DNA of 45,254 bases from a virus. Location of the stretch: positions 1-45,254 of IMG/VR virus record IMGVR_UViG_3300043749_000020. One strand, written 5' to 3'. Positions 16,962 through 25,649 of this stretch are shown piece by piece (the first letter of the stretch is position 1; every line of letters begins with the position of its first letter). Both the position numbers and the translations under genes were made by a program. Below the pieces are notes generated by a model. The model saw only the letters and a program-made list of their open reading frames with translations, did not search any database and was not told the DNA's origin.

Positions 16962-18794
16962 TTAGTCAGCTAAGTGACCGAATGGTTTAATTAATTTTGG
17001 TACTTCTGTTTCTACATTTAATCCTGCAGATGCAGTATCAATATCTTCAACAGTAACCTCTTCAACTACAACACTTGCTTCTGACTTTTCAACTTTTACT
17101 CCTGCAATTTCGCAAAGGAATGATTTGTAGTCTTCATAGTCAGAATTATTCATAGCAGAAACTTTCTCAACTTCTTTAGCCTTTCTAGCTTCTGAGAACT
17201 CAATTCCTAGTTCAGCTAATTCAGTCATGCGTTGAGAAGCTAATGCTTTTTTCTTACCTGCTTCAACATTTTCCATAAGAGCATCAAATTTAGCTTCCAT
17301 GTTAGCTAATGCAGATTCTAATTCAGCAATACGCTTTTCTGCTTTAGATTTTTTCTTAGCAGGGAACTTATCGTGGTCAGTATCACCTTCTGGAGTTGTG
17401 TCATCATCCCCATCATTATCAGGGTCTTTCTTAGACGCATCAGACTCGTCTTCCATGTTACTATCAGCTAGAACAGGGTCTTCGCCATCATGATTTTCTA
17501 AGTGGTCACTAGGAAGTTTGTTATCAGCTTTACTGTCTAATTCAGGCTTTTCGCCTTTCTTGTTATCAGCATCAGGTAATTTTTTTTCAGCCAATTCAGG
17601 TTGTTCACCATCATGGTTTTCTAAGTGGTCTTTTGGTAAATCTTTAGCCATTTTCTTGTCATCCTCCTTATATGGGTTATAATCGTCAACCATATCATTC
17701 AAGTCATCATTAGGGTCAGTCAAATCATCTTCAACTGTTTCGTTTTCGGTTAATGCTTTTGATTTCTTGCCTTCCATTTCGTTTCTATCATCCAAATGGT
17801 CAGCATTCTCTTTTACGATATCTTGGTCAATATCAGCTTGGTCTTCATTTACGAAGTCGTCATAGTTGATTAAGTCCAAATCGTTAGAGTAGTCATCTCC
17901 TGCTTTTCCTTTGTAAAAGTCTCTCTCTATCACTCTTATATCACCTACCAGTTGATTTAATACTTGCCTTACCTCAAGAATAACTTGGTCTTTGGTTGCT
18001 ACCTTATTTTTATTGAATTTGCTAACTATAGATGACTTAGCATTATCAAATGCTTTCACATATTTAGCAATTGTTACTGCACTAAAAGTATCTTTTGTCA
18101 TAACCTTGTCTGTAAAGTCATTGGTTGGGTGTAAATCTGCTAAAGCCAATTCCGTTTCTTCTGCTTCAACTTTCTTTTTAGCAACAGATAGGAATACAGC
18201 ATCTTTATCAGCAGGATTAGCTACAACACCAACTCCACCAAATATAACATCTGAAAATACTCTACAAACTTTCTTTCCCATGTAAGCCCTACCAACATAA
18301 TCAGTAAGCCCTAGAGAATCTGCTTGTTCTTGCGTGTATAGTTGGTCTCCATATTGATAATTAGCATCTCTATAGAAGCATTCCATTGATAGTCTTAGTC
18401 CACCATCTTCTGATTTTTCCTTTATTTTTTCTGCTAAATCAGGGTAGTGAAACTTCCATATAGCACCAATGGCTTCAATGTATCCTACTCCTTCATCAGT
18501 TTCAGAATATTGACTATCTAAGATTGTACCAATAAAAGGTTGACCGTGTTCCCAATCAATAGGCTTGAATCTAGGAGTGTATTGTGCTTTTTGTAGAACA
18601 TCTTTTGTAAAAGTATCACCATTTGCATTTACACCTTCATGACACATGATAAACTTAGCATACATCAAGTCAGGGTCTAGTTGGATATCTTCCCTATTGG
18701 CTAATCCTGCAAATGATTTCTTTACTTCTTCAAATTTTACTTCCTGAATAGATTCAACTTGCATTTCAAATTTTTTAGCATTTGCAATTTCCAT
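16962..18794 (-). CDS. Prohead protease-scaffold fusion (610 aa)
   Basis: Residues 1-205 resemble the U35/U9-type prohead protease: YAKFIMCHEGVNANGDTF, then IDWEHGQPFIGTIL and a later segment ending GVGVVANPADKDAVF. A central acidic, low-complexity region (about 300-480) carries a repeated phrase, LPKDHLENHDGEQPELA and LPSDHLENHDGEDPVLA. The part after about 495 is a coiled coil (KRIAELESALANMEAKFDAL) as in scaffold proteins. The protease matures the head; the scaffold guides capsid assembly and is cleaved out. ATG 18794 follows AAGGTGG. Some phages carry these as separate or nested genes; here one frame holds both. Confidence 0.8.
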   Translation of the reverse strand: MEIANAKKFEMQVESIQEVKFEEVKKSFAGLANREDIQLDPDLMYAKFIMCHEGVNANGDTFTKDVLQKAQYTPRFKPIDWEHGQPFIGTILDSQYSETDEGVGYIEAIGAIWKFHYPDLAEKIKEKSEDGGLRLSMECFYRDANYQYGDQLYTQEQADSLGLTDYVGRAYMGKKVCRVFSDVIFGGVGVVANPADKDAVFLSVAKKKVEAEETELALADLHPTNDFTDKVMTKDTFSAVTIAKYVKAFDNAKSSIVSKFNKNKVATKDQVILEVRQVLNQLVGDIRVIERDFYKGKAGDDYSNDLDLINYDDFVNEDQADIDQDIVKENADHLDDRNEMEGKKSKALTENETVEDDLTDPNDDLNDMVDDYNPYKEDDKKMAKDLPKDHLENHDGEQPELAEKKLPDADNKKGEKPELDSKADNKLPSDHLENHDGEDPVLADSNMEDESDASKKDPDNDGDDDTTPEGDTDHDKFPAKKKSKAEKRIAELESALANMEAKFDALMENVEAGKKKALASQRMTELAELGIEFSEARKAKEVEKVSAMNNSDYEDYKSFLCEIAGVKVEKSEASVVVEEVTVEDIDTASAGLNVETEVPKLIKPFGHLAD

Positions 18795-18811
18795 GTACTT
18801 ATATCACCACC

Positions 18812-21067
18812 TTAGTTAAAGTCTAAGTCACAACGACAATTTGGGTGTGGTCTTGGTGGAACATCATTTATGTTAAATGTCTGACCATGTAGACCAGTAC
18901 ATGTTGAGCAAGTCCTGTCATCAATGTGCGCTACCCAAGTTGCATTACTCATTCCCATAGAAACATTGCCTTGGATTTTAGCTTGTCTATATGTATCTTG
19001 TGCAACTGACTGAGACATTGTTGAAACTCTATACATGTTACTTAGGAATGCCTTATTTACAGCTACTTTAATATCTAGACCACTATCTATGTTTTGAATG
19101 ATGTTGTCTTTAATATCATATGCTAACTTATTAACATAACTTTCATTCCACTCTTTTAGGGAGTGTTTTACTTCGTTAGCTTTATTGTTATCAAATTCAT
19201 CAGTGAGACTAGCGATTTCACTATCATAAATATCGTCAATATATTTATCACTAGTAGAACTAATTGATGCAAACAAACCTATTAAAGCACCAACTAGAAA
19301 AGAATCTAACGCAGATGGGTCTTTGTGTTTATGTTGTTCTACCAATTGTGCTACTTTATTCTTAATAGAATTATAAGAATCTGCTAACTCAGTCTCATAA
19401 TCTTCCTGAATCTTTTTATAATATGCCATTGCAAAGTAAGCTTGAGACTTAGGAGGATTTCCTTTGTTTTTTTCTGTTACAGGTGCTCTTTGTTTCATTG
19501 GTTTTTGCGGTGCGCCACTTTTAGGCTTTCCATTATTAGGTGATGAATTTCCACCTTGGAATGGTTGCTCAGGCGGTAAGAATAACGAGCTATTCTTTTT
19601 GTTCCGCTTTTTAGTTTCAATGATAGATTCATAGTCATGACCTGTTTCACTAAGAACATCTTCTTCATCAAGAAGCCCTCTATCATACATAGGCAATAAT
19701 ACTGTTGACACATATGTATCTTCACGAAGGTTCATCTTATTAAATATTGGATGAGGATATACAGGGAAATTGTTTTCTTCTGCAATTCTTCTATATTCTG
19801 ACTCCAACCATTGAAGAACCTTATATCTAGTATTATCTAGTCTTTCTATCAATGATAATGTAGCTACCCAACCATTAGATAAGCTAGTATGGTCTTTTCC
19901 TCCACCATCAAGTAGTGCTCTGTTTATACCTAATCCTGCTAGGATATCATCATTTACTTGTATGTATTTATCTTGTGCTAATGCTTCCAAGCCTTCTGGT
20001 TTGTGAAATTTAACTTCTAATGTATGATTCCAAAAAACTGTATATGCTTTGTTAGGTGTATTAAATAACTCTGCAATTGCATGTAAGTCTTCATCACCTG
20101 CAGGGTATTCATCATTACCAACAGTTACGGTAACTAATTGATTTACCATACCTTCTACCATTGACATATCCATTAATCTTAGCTTTTGCTTGAATAGAAC
20201 AGGCTCAAAAACTCTTTCTAAGAAAGGATTAGCATATCTTTCATACGGCTGTTTCTTTCTTGTAATTCTAGAAAAGAACTTAGGGTCTAAAGGTATCTTT
20301 CCTGTTTGTGGGTCTATATTTTTATTAATCTCAGGTACACCATTCATATAGTTCATATTGTCTGCATTAAGTGAATTAACTGAACTATTACCTATAGATA
20401 AGTATGCTCTTTCTTGGTTAAATAATAGAGGGCCTTCGATATAAACATTCATAGGATTTAATATAGTGTATCCTGCAGGGAACTTATATTGTTCCTTCTT
20501 AATGATTTGACCATTTTTTGTTTGTTGTTTACCTATTTTGCAACTCTTGTTACTACGATAGATAGATACATTTCCTGACCTCCAATATTCAAAGAATATC
20601 TGTTCAATAAGTTCAGGTAGTTTAATTTCATCTGCCCATCTATCATATATCTTTTTAATATCATTATCTTCGCATTCATTAACGAAGCCACTTGAACTAA
20701 AATCTACCATCATATCAATAACAGAAGCAACTAGTGGTTCATGTAAATACAACTCAATTGATAATTCTATTTTTCTATGAGGGTCGATAGGAGTTTCTAA
20801 CGCATATGTATAAGGTTTGTAATTAGAGTTATAATCTCTTGTATACCAATCATTACCATTTGGCATATAACGGTTTGAAACATAAGCCTTACTACCTTTA
20901 TAGCTAGGACTATTTTTTTCAAATTCATAGTTAACATTGTTGCTATCTAATAAATCCATATATTTACTAAGGTGTGCAGGGTCAACTTTGAATGTTACTT
21001 GCTTTCTACCGTTACCTAAATCAGCCTTACTTACAATACCTAATTCCATATCTTTTTCTTCGCTCAT
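18812..21067 (-). CDS. Portal protein fused to a Mu gpF-like domain (751 aa)
   Basis: The first 520 residues or so are portal-like: LYLHEPLVASVIDMMVDFSS, a wing region, and the segment DDILAGLGINRALLDGGGKD in the clip and stem area. The portal is the 12-fold ring through which DNA enters and leaves the head. From about 545 a helical region leads to a C-terminus with the gpF (MuF) signature: DDRTCSTCTGLHGQTF followed by PPRPHPNCRC, with the Cys/His set that may bind zinc. In most phages the MuF protein is a separate gene just after the portal; here it is joined in frame. ATG 21067 follows AAAGGAG. Confidence 0.88.
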   Translation of the reverse strand: MSEEKDMELGIVSKADLGNGRKQVTFKVDPAHLSKYMDLLDSNNVNYEFEKNSPSYKGSKAYVSNRYMPNGNDWYTRDYNSNYKPYTYALETPIDPHRKIELSIELYLHEPLVASVIDMMVDFSSSGFVNECEDNDIKKIYDRWADEIKLPELIEQIFFEYWRSGNVSIYRSNKSCKIGKQQTKNGQIIKKEQYKFPAGYTILNPMNVYIEGPLLFNQERAYLSIGNSSVNSLNADNMNYMNGVPEINKNIDPQTGKIPLDPKFFSRITRKKQPYERYANPFLERVFEPVLFKQKLRLMDMSMVEGMVNQLVTVTVGNDEYPAGDEDLHAIAELFNTPNKAYTVFWNHTLEVKFHKPEGLEALAQDKYIQVNDDILAGLGINRALLDGGGKDHTSLSNGWVATLSLIERLDNTRYKVLQWLESEYRRIAEENNFPVYPHPIFNKMNLREDTYVSTVLLPMYDRGLLDEEDVLSETGHDYESIIETKKRNKKNSSLFLPPEQPFQGGNSSPNNGKPKSGAPQKPMKQRAPVTEKNKGNPPKSQAYFAMAYYKKIQEDYETELADSYNSIKNKVAQLVEQHKHKDPSALDSFLVGALIGLFASISSTSDKYIDDIYDSEIASLTDEFDNNKANEVKHSLKEWNESYVNKLAYDIKDNIIQNIDSGLDIKVAVNKAFLSNMYRVSTMSQSVAQDTYRQAKIQGNVSMGMSNATWVAHIDDRTCSTCTGLHGQTFNINDVPPRPHPNCRCDLDFN

Positions 21068-21127
21068 TAGTGGTTCAACTCCTTTCTAATAATATAGTTA
21101 AGAATCCACTATAAAAATTTTGCAAAC

Positions 21128-22783
21128 TTAATAACTACCATTACCATTAAGATAAGATGTTCTTGTAAATCCTCTAGCTAATTTCTTTACAGGAGGACCT
21201 CCCCAATCTTTCTGCAACTCTCTTGCACCTTGACAAGCTAGTAAGAAAGCAGAATATCTGTCTTTTTTCATCTTTTGCTTAGGAGTGTCAAAGTGTAAGA
21301 ATCCTGACTTCATAGGTGTTGGAACGATTGTCATAGTCTCGCTTACCATTTTTTCTATCTCATCAAATATATCTCTGAATACCATACCTTCGTCTTCTTC
21401 TGTTTGTGGCTGAGATGGCATGATAACCCTGTTCTTCTCAAGGTCTGCTCTTAAATCATAGTTCATTGTATTTATTGATTGAGCACTAAATACTTGCATT
21501 TTGAGTATACGCTCACCTGTTAGATATTGTTGGTCTTCATCATCCATATCAATTATGGCAGGGTCACTTCTCCACCTACCTTCTTCTGCATCAAACCAAG
21601 CAAATTCTTCTGCAAGTAAGTCTTTAATGGTTAATCCTCCACCACCATTATCCATATGTATTCTGGAAATCTTGCCACCATTTTTACTGTACTGTCTATA
21701 TGCATATCTAATAAATTCGTGCATTTCAGGAAATGTCTTACGATTTAATGAATAACATGCTACAATTTTATTTGGATTTCCTAACTTTAAAACAACCAAA
21801 GCGAAATTGTCACCAGTACGAGCAGGGTCAATTCCTAGTACATATTCTGAACCTCTACTACCTTCAAACTCAATTTCAACAGATGGCTTTCTAGCACCAA
21901 ACATTAATTTTGCAGGGAAGAATCCATCAGATTCAGCAGGGAACAAACACTCATACTCCATCTGAAATTGAAGCTCTGATAGCTGTTGTCTTGCTTCTTT
22001 GATAATTGCTTCATCCATCCAACCTTTAGGCATGTCATAAACAGAGAATACATGTAATCCATAGTTGGCATCAAATTCAGGACTTTTAGTATCTGACCTT
22101 TCTTTATAAGACAAGTATTTGTCATATAGGTGATTAAACTGATAATAGGCAGAACTTGCCATAACTAAATGGTTCTTACGACCTGTTGTATCAAAAGGGT
22201 CTTGCTTAACGTTCATCATAGGCAAGATAACCAAGTTGATAATGTCAGAAGGAATTTGTGCTACCTCATCCATAACTAGCGTGTTAGCACGAGCACCACG
22301 AATTTTATTACCATCACCTAGCGGATAACATATAATTTTTGAACCATTCTCTAGCCACATCTCACATGCGTTAGGGCCTTTAGTTGGTGCTTTTTCTGTT
22401 GCTTGTCTAAGTAATGGTGATTCTTCATAAAATTTTATTATTTCATCAAATGTAAATTGTGCTTGACGGTATGAAGATGATGCAACTACACACTTTTCAC
22501 GAGGAAATAACATTGCTTTTAGCACACAATATAGTCCAAGTAGAAATGTCTTACCGCCACCACGAGTAAGTATTAATAGGTTAAATTGGTGATTCCATAA
22601 CCCTCTCAATATTAATCTTTGGTGAACTGCTAATCTTAATGGCTTATCATTTCTTACTAGTAGCCTACTACCTGCAACATCAGGATTATCCATAAATATC
22701 TTCATCATACCTCTATGGTCATCACTAAATTGACTACTACCTGCTATATGTGTTAAATTTTGACTTTCATTCTTCTCTGTCAT
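21128..22783 (-). CDS. terL: Terminase large subunit (551 aa)
   Basis: An ATP-driven DNA packaging motor. The ATPase domain shows a Walker A variant LLILTRGGGKTF and Walker B TLVMDEVAQ. The RNase H-like nuclease domain starts near GIDPARTGDNFA, with the first acidic residue, and continues through HMDNGGGGLTI and PAIIDMDDED. ATG 22783 is preferred over two upstream ATGs because it follows GGTGGAAG; the gene overlaps the small terminase end by 17 bases. The length is normal for the family. It heads the late operon together with the small subunit. Confidence 0.95.
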   Translation of the reverse strand: MTEKNESQNLTHIAGSSQFSDDHRGMMKIFMDNPDVAGSRLLVRNDKPLRLAVHQRLILRGLWNHQFNLLILTRGGGKTFLLGLYCVLKAMLFPREKCVVASSSYRQAQFTFDEIIKFYEESPLLRQATEKAPTKGPNACEMWLENGSKIICYPLGDGNKIRGARANTLVMDEVAQIPSDIINLVILPMMNVKQDPFDTTGRKNHLVMASSAYYQFNHLYDKYLSYKERSDTKSPEFDANYGLHVFSVYDMPKGWMDEAIIKEARQQLSELQFQMEYECLFPAESDGFFPAKLMFGARKPSVEIEFEGSRGSEYVLGIDPARTGDNFALVVLKLGNPNKIVACYSLNRKTFPEMHEFIRYAYRQYSKNGGKISRIHMDNGGGGLTIKDLLAEEFAWFDAEEGRWRSDPAIIDMDDEDQQYLTGERILKMQVFSAQSINTMNYDLRADLEKNRVIMPSQPQTEEDEGMVFRDIFDEIEKMVSETMTIVPTPMKSGFLHFDTPKQKMKKDRYSAFLLACQGARELQKDWGGPPVKKLARGFTRTSYLNGNGSY

Positions 22784-23447
22784 CTTCCACCACTTCTTCA
22801 TCATTGATTACATATCTATCATTAATATCAGAAGTTTTCTTGTCTATCATGAACTGTTCTTCTTCTTCCCTAAGTCTCTTAAGTTCATCATCTACACTAC
22901 CTTGCATCATTTCTCTAGCGAATTGCTGTGCTATTGTAGCAATATTTAGACTAGCAACTTTCTCATCCTGCTTTAGCCTTTGCTTTCTTAATGCGCCTAA
23001 ATCCTCTAATGCTGTGCGAAGTCGTCTAGTACAATCATTAACAGCCCTATCTAAGTCCTCAGTTGGGTGTTCAGCCTGATATTTTTGTAATCTGTAGTAT
23101 TTAACTTCTTCCATTAATGCGGTATGTAAAATAATTTCATCAGCAGATTCGTTGATATCGTAATCTCTTTCATATACTGACCTACGAGAATTATACAATT
23201 CTAACTCATCTTCATTGAGAATCTTATGAACATACCCTCCATGTTTCCGCATGTCTCCATTATCACCAGTATTCCTACCAACTTGTAAGTTTGCCAATGC
23301 CTTTTTCTTCCCTTCCACCGTTTTCGGTCCTGTTAAATTTTTAGCTTTATATGCCACTTTCTCATCACTAGTAAAAATTGGTGTCTTCTTCCATTCTTTA
23401 TTTGCGATACTATCTTTTTCTTCATCATTTAATTTTCTTCTTGCCAT
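22767..23447 (-). CDS. Terminase small subunit candidate (226 aa)
   Basis: A charged, helical 226-residue protein directly before and overlapping the large terminase gene. The N-terminal part has a conserved-looking LTGPKTVEGKKKALANLQ with basic residues; the rest (VKYYRLQKYQAEHPTEDLDR...) suggests an oligomerising helix bundle, and the tail is acidic. Small terminases recognise the packaging site and load the motor. ATG 23447 is chosen over the GTG nine bases upstream because the latter would sit on the AAGGAG site. The call is from position and character, with no clear HTH seen. Confidence 0.75.
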   Translation of the reverse strand: MARRKLNDEEKDSIANKEWKKTPIFTSDEKVAYKAKNLTGPKTVEGKKKALANLQVGRNTGDNGDMRKHGGYVHKILNEDELELYNSRRSVYERDYDINESADEIILHTALMEEVKYYRLQKYQAEHPTEDLDRAVNDCTRRLRTALEDLGALRKQRLKQDEKVASLNIATIAQQFAREMMQGSVDDELKRLREEEEQFMIDKKTSDINDRYVINDEEVVEDDREE

Positions 23448-23463
23448 TGTTATCACGCTCCTT

Positions 23464-23510
23464 TAAAAAAGATGGCTATTTAGAAAGGGGGAAAAAGTCT
23501 CTAAATAGCC
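23464..23510 (-). terminator. Terminator/attenuator in the leader of the terminase operon
   Basis: GGCTATTTAGA (minus strand) pairs perfectly over 11 bases with TCTAAATAGCC (loop of 15) and is followed by ATCTTTTTT, ending about 15 bases before the small-terminase ATG. An intrinsic terminator placed before the first late gene suggests attenuation or antitermination control. It may also be the terminator for an unseen short leader RNA. Confidence 0.7.
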
Positions 23511-23615
23511 TACCAGAATAAGGGGATGAAAAGGGGAATATAATGGATATTACTTGAAGCTATTATAAAGGCTTACTTTTTTTAGTTTAAATATGCTATT
23601 TTTGGCAATCTACCC

Positions 23616-23644
23616 TTGACATTATAGGAACAAACTGGTATTAT
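23616..23644 (+). promoter_or_regulatory. Promoter of the recombinase gene with repeated operator
   Basis: TTGACA (23616-23621), a 17-base spacer and TATTAT (23639-23644). Two direct copies of a 13-base word, ATTATAGGAACAA (23621-23633) and ATTATGGGAACAA (23640-23652), overlap the spacer and the -10 box. The word recurs inverted in another promoter at 29031-29043. Confidence 0.8.
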
Positions 23645-23674
23645 GGGAACAAGAAAACATTGGAGGTAGATATT

Positions 23675-24505
23675 ATGAAAACATATCTTTCATATTTTTT
23701 AGACTACATTAGGAATGAAAAGAACTTGTCCGAAAACACCATGATTAGTTATAAAAAAGACATTGAACAATATTTTGAATTATGTAATATAACAGAATTA
23801 GAACAACTGAATAAATATACAATAAGAGAATTTTTGTCGAAAATTAGCAACCTAGCACCTACATCTAGAAGAAGAAAGCTTTCTTCTATAAGAAGTTTTA
23901 TGAGTTTTCTTTCCAAGGATGATATTATTGAAAAGAACGAAGCATTAGATATAGCAAATGCTAAAATTGATAGAAAAGTACCAAGAGTTATGAATGTAGA
24001 TGAAACTGCAAAAATTATAGAATCAGCAGATGGTATACAAGACAGGGCAATAATGGAAACACTATACGGAATAGGTTGTCGTGTATCTGAACTTGTTAAT
24101 ATAAAAATATCCGATATAGACTTTGATAATAGACGAGTCAAATTGTTTGGAAAAGGAAACAAAGAGAGAATTGTTCCAATAAACAATTCGTCAATCAAAG
24201 CTATCAATGCACTATTAGAATCAAGAGACTTCAACAGTGATTATGTATTTGCTAGTACTGTTCTAATTAATAAACCAATGACAACTAGAAATGTAAGGAG
24301 AATCGTTCATAAATATGGTGGTAAAGAAGTTCACCCACACATGTTTAGACATAGCTATGCTACTCACCTGTTATCTAATGATGCAAATCTTAGACATATA
24401 CAAGAATTACTAGGTCATGCTGACATAAGCACAACTCAAATATATACTTCTGTTGCTAACGAGGAAATGGCTAGAACATATCGTCATTCTCACCCACGGG
24501 GTTAA
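23675..24505 (+). CDS. Tyrosine recombinase, XerC/XerD-like (276 aa)
   Basis: A full-length tyrosine recombinase. Residues 1-85 form the SAM-like N-terminal domain (NEKNLSENTMISYKKDIEQY). The catalytic domain has the first Arg in GIGCRVSELVNI, a Lys in LFGKGNKERIVPI, the box HPHMFRHSYATHLL, LGHADISTTQIYTSV with the second His and the nucleophilic Tyr. ATG 23675 follows GGAGG with an 8-base spacer. Xer-like enzymes resolve dimers or integrate DNA; a role in lysogeny or genome-multimer resolution is inferred. No attachment site was found in the window. The gene converges on, and overlaps by 35 bases, the sigma factor gene. Confidence 0.93.
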   Translation: MKTYLSYFLDYIRNEKNLSENTMISYKKDIEQYFELCNITELEQLNKYTIREFLSKISNLAPTSRRRKLSSIRSFMSFLSKDDIIEKNEALDIANAKIDRKVPRVMNVDETAKIIESADGIQDRAIMETLYGIGCRVSELVNIKISDIDFDNRRVKLFGKGNKERIVPINNSSIKAINALLESRDFNSDYVFASTVLINKPMTTRNVRRIVHKYGGKEVHPHMFRHSYATHLLSNDANLRHIQELLGHADISTTQIYTSVANEEMARTYRHSHPRG

Positions 24506-25121
24506 AGGACTCTCTGAGTTTCTTTACCCCTCTTCTTGTTGCCCTTGAAACATTTGCTTGGTTTATTTGTAGTTCATATGCTATCTCATCTTGTGTCATA
24601 TCTGACATGTAGTACATATAAATTAAATCTTTTTGATGTGCTGTTAAATTTTCAAGACCTTGCTCAACCATAATTTTCTCTATAATCCTATCCTCATCAA
24701 AATTTTCAGAATCTATTACACTTAATAAGTTATATCCATTAACAAAATCCATACCGTTTGGGTCATACACCTTTAATCCATCAATACTAATTGTCTTCCT
24801 ATCCTCTTTGAAATAATTCATTTCTTTCTTGTAGAAATTAAAAATACCATTCCTTGCCTTAGATGTTATATGTCGTATAGCTGAGTCATCTAGTGATTCA
24901 TCATAATCATACATAGCTTCAATTAGCTTTAAATCTATTACTTGACATACATCATCAAACTCTATCCCTTTTCCTGCAAACTTTTTTGTTAATGACCTTC
25001 TAAACGGTTCGAACATTTTAAGGATTGCCATCATTGCATCCTCTTTTTCAAATTCATTATCACTGTTTTGTATTGTAAAAATTAGGTTTTTAACAGTTTC
25101 TTCGCTTTTCTTTTTACTCAT
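24471..25121 (-). CDS. Sigma-70 family RNA polymerase sigma factor (216 aa)
   Basis: A 216-residue ECF-sized or SigF-like factor. The first half has region 2-like helices (FDDVCQVIDLKLIEAMYDYD, RHITSKARNGIFNFYKKEMN). The C-terminus has a region 4 HTH: LTAHQKDLIYMYYMSDMTQD, then EIAYELQINQANVSRATRRG. Phage sigma factors redirect host polymerase, usually to late promoters, and the weak host-like signals before the late operon fit this. ATG 25121 follows GAGGAGGTG. Immediately upstream are three 15-bp tandem repeats, likely control sites. Confidence 0.88.
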   Translation of the reverse strand: MSKKKSEETVKNLIFTIQNSDNEFEKEDAMMAILKMFEPFRRSLTKKFAGKGIEFDDVCQVIDLKLIEAMYDYDESLDDSAIRHITSKARNGIFNFYKKEMNYFKEDRKTISIDGLKVYDPNGMDFVNGYNLLSVIDSENFDEDRIIEKIMVEQGLENLTAHQKDLIYMYYMSDMTQDEIAYELQINQANVSRATRRGVKKLRESFNPVGENDDMF

Positions 25122-25138
25122 TTTCTACACCTCCTCCT

Positions 25139-25183
25139 GCTCAATTTTGGGTTGCTCAACTTTGGGTTGATAAACTTTGGACA
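25139..25183. repeat. Three tandem 15-bp repeats upstream of the sigma factor gene
   Basis: GCTCAATTTTGGGTT (25139-25153), GCTCAACTTTGGGTT (25154-25168) and the diverged GATAAACTTTGGACA (25169-25183) abut exactly. On the coding strand each contains a CAAC...GTTG-like dyad (CAACCCAAAGTTG). They lie between the ribosome site of the sigma gene and an AT-rich tract, as expected for an operator or a protein-binding iteron. Confidence 0.85.
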
Positions 25184-25300
25184 GCTATATATATTATATA
25201 TATTATATATATAATTAAATAAATAATAAATAATAATCTTTTAATAATATATATTAATAATTAATAACTATCTTTTTTAATTATTATTTACGATTCCATA
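25184..25300. other. AT-rich tract
   Basis: About 115 bases of nearly pure A and T (TATATATTATATATATTATA-like runs). No gene is seen. It could be a minus-strand promoter region for the sigma gene, several TATAAT-like words being present but without a good -35, or a DNA-unwinding element beside the 15-bp repeats. Confidence 0.4.
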
Positions 25301-25315
25301 ATCAAAATTTGCTAC

Positions 25316-25344
25316 TTGACAAATTTATAATTTAAGTGTATTAT
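25316..25344 (+). promoter_or_regulatory. Plus-strand promoter pointing antisense into minus-strand genes
   Basis: TTGACA (25316-25321), 17 bases, TATTAT (25339-25344). The transcript would run antisense to the 93-codon gene and the S1-domain gene; no plus-strand gene with a good start follows. Confidence 0.6.
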
Positions 25345-25351
25345 AAAAGTG

Positions 25352-25380
25352 TAATAAAAAAAGAGTGCTAAATTGCACTC
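25352..25380 (-). terminator. Intrinsic terminator of the S1-domain operon
   Basis: GAGTGC pairs with GCACTC around AATTTA on the minus strand, followed by a run of seven T. It overlaps the stop codon of the 93-codon gene. Confidence 0.85.
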
Positions 25381-25649
25381 AATGTTGTTAATGTTGAATT
25401 ATCTCTTTCATAAACAGTCTTAGCCAAACTGTGAAGTGGGGAGAGTTGCATTAAAACAATACATATGCCATCATAACATATACGGTAATGTAAGTTATCA
25501 ATATTGTATTTGATTCCTTTTTCAATTATCTCATTAACTTTTTCTCTGATAGTCATATTGTTCATGTTTGGATTTATTCTTTGTCTCCAACGTTTGTTGA
25601 AATGGTTAGTAAAAGAGATTCTCTCTTCAACTTCGCCTAAGACATTCAC
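25368..25649 (-). CDS. Small unknown protein after the S1-domain gene (93 aa)
   Basis: A 93-residue basic protein (FNKRWRQRINPNMNNMTIRE; IRYC-like strand YRICYDGICIVLMQ). The RH-type N-terminus followed by short strands is reminiscent of small RelE/DUF4258-type folds, but no family is recognised. The start is GTG 25649, overlapping the S1-domain gene by 23 bases, so it is translationally coupled. The gene ends inside an intrinsic terminator. Confidence 0.65.
   Translation of the reverse strand: MNVLGEVEERISFTNHFNKRWRQRINPNMNNMTIREKVNEIIEKGIKYNIDNLHYRICYDGICIVLMQLSPLHSLAKTVYERDNSTLTTLSAI

Noticed and set aside
23749-24234. A 161-codon minus-strand frame opposite the recombinase
   Set aside because: Shadow of the recombinase gene, whose catalytic motifs are intact on the plus strand.
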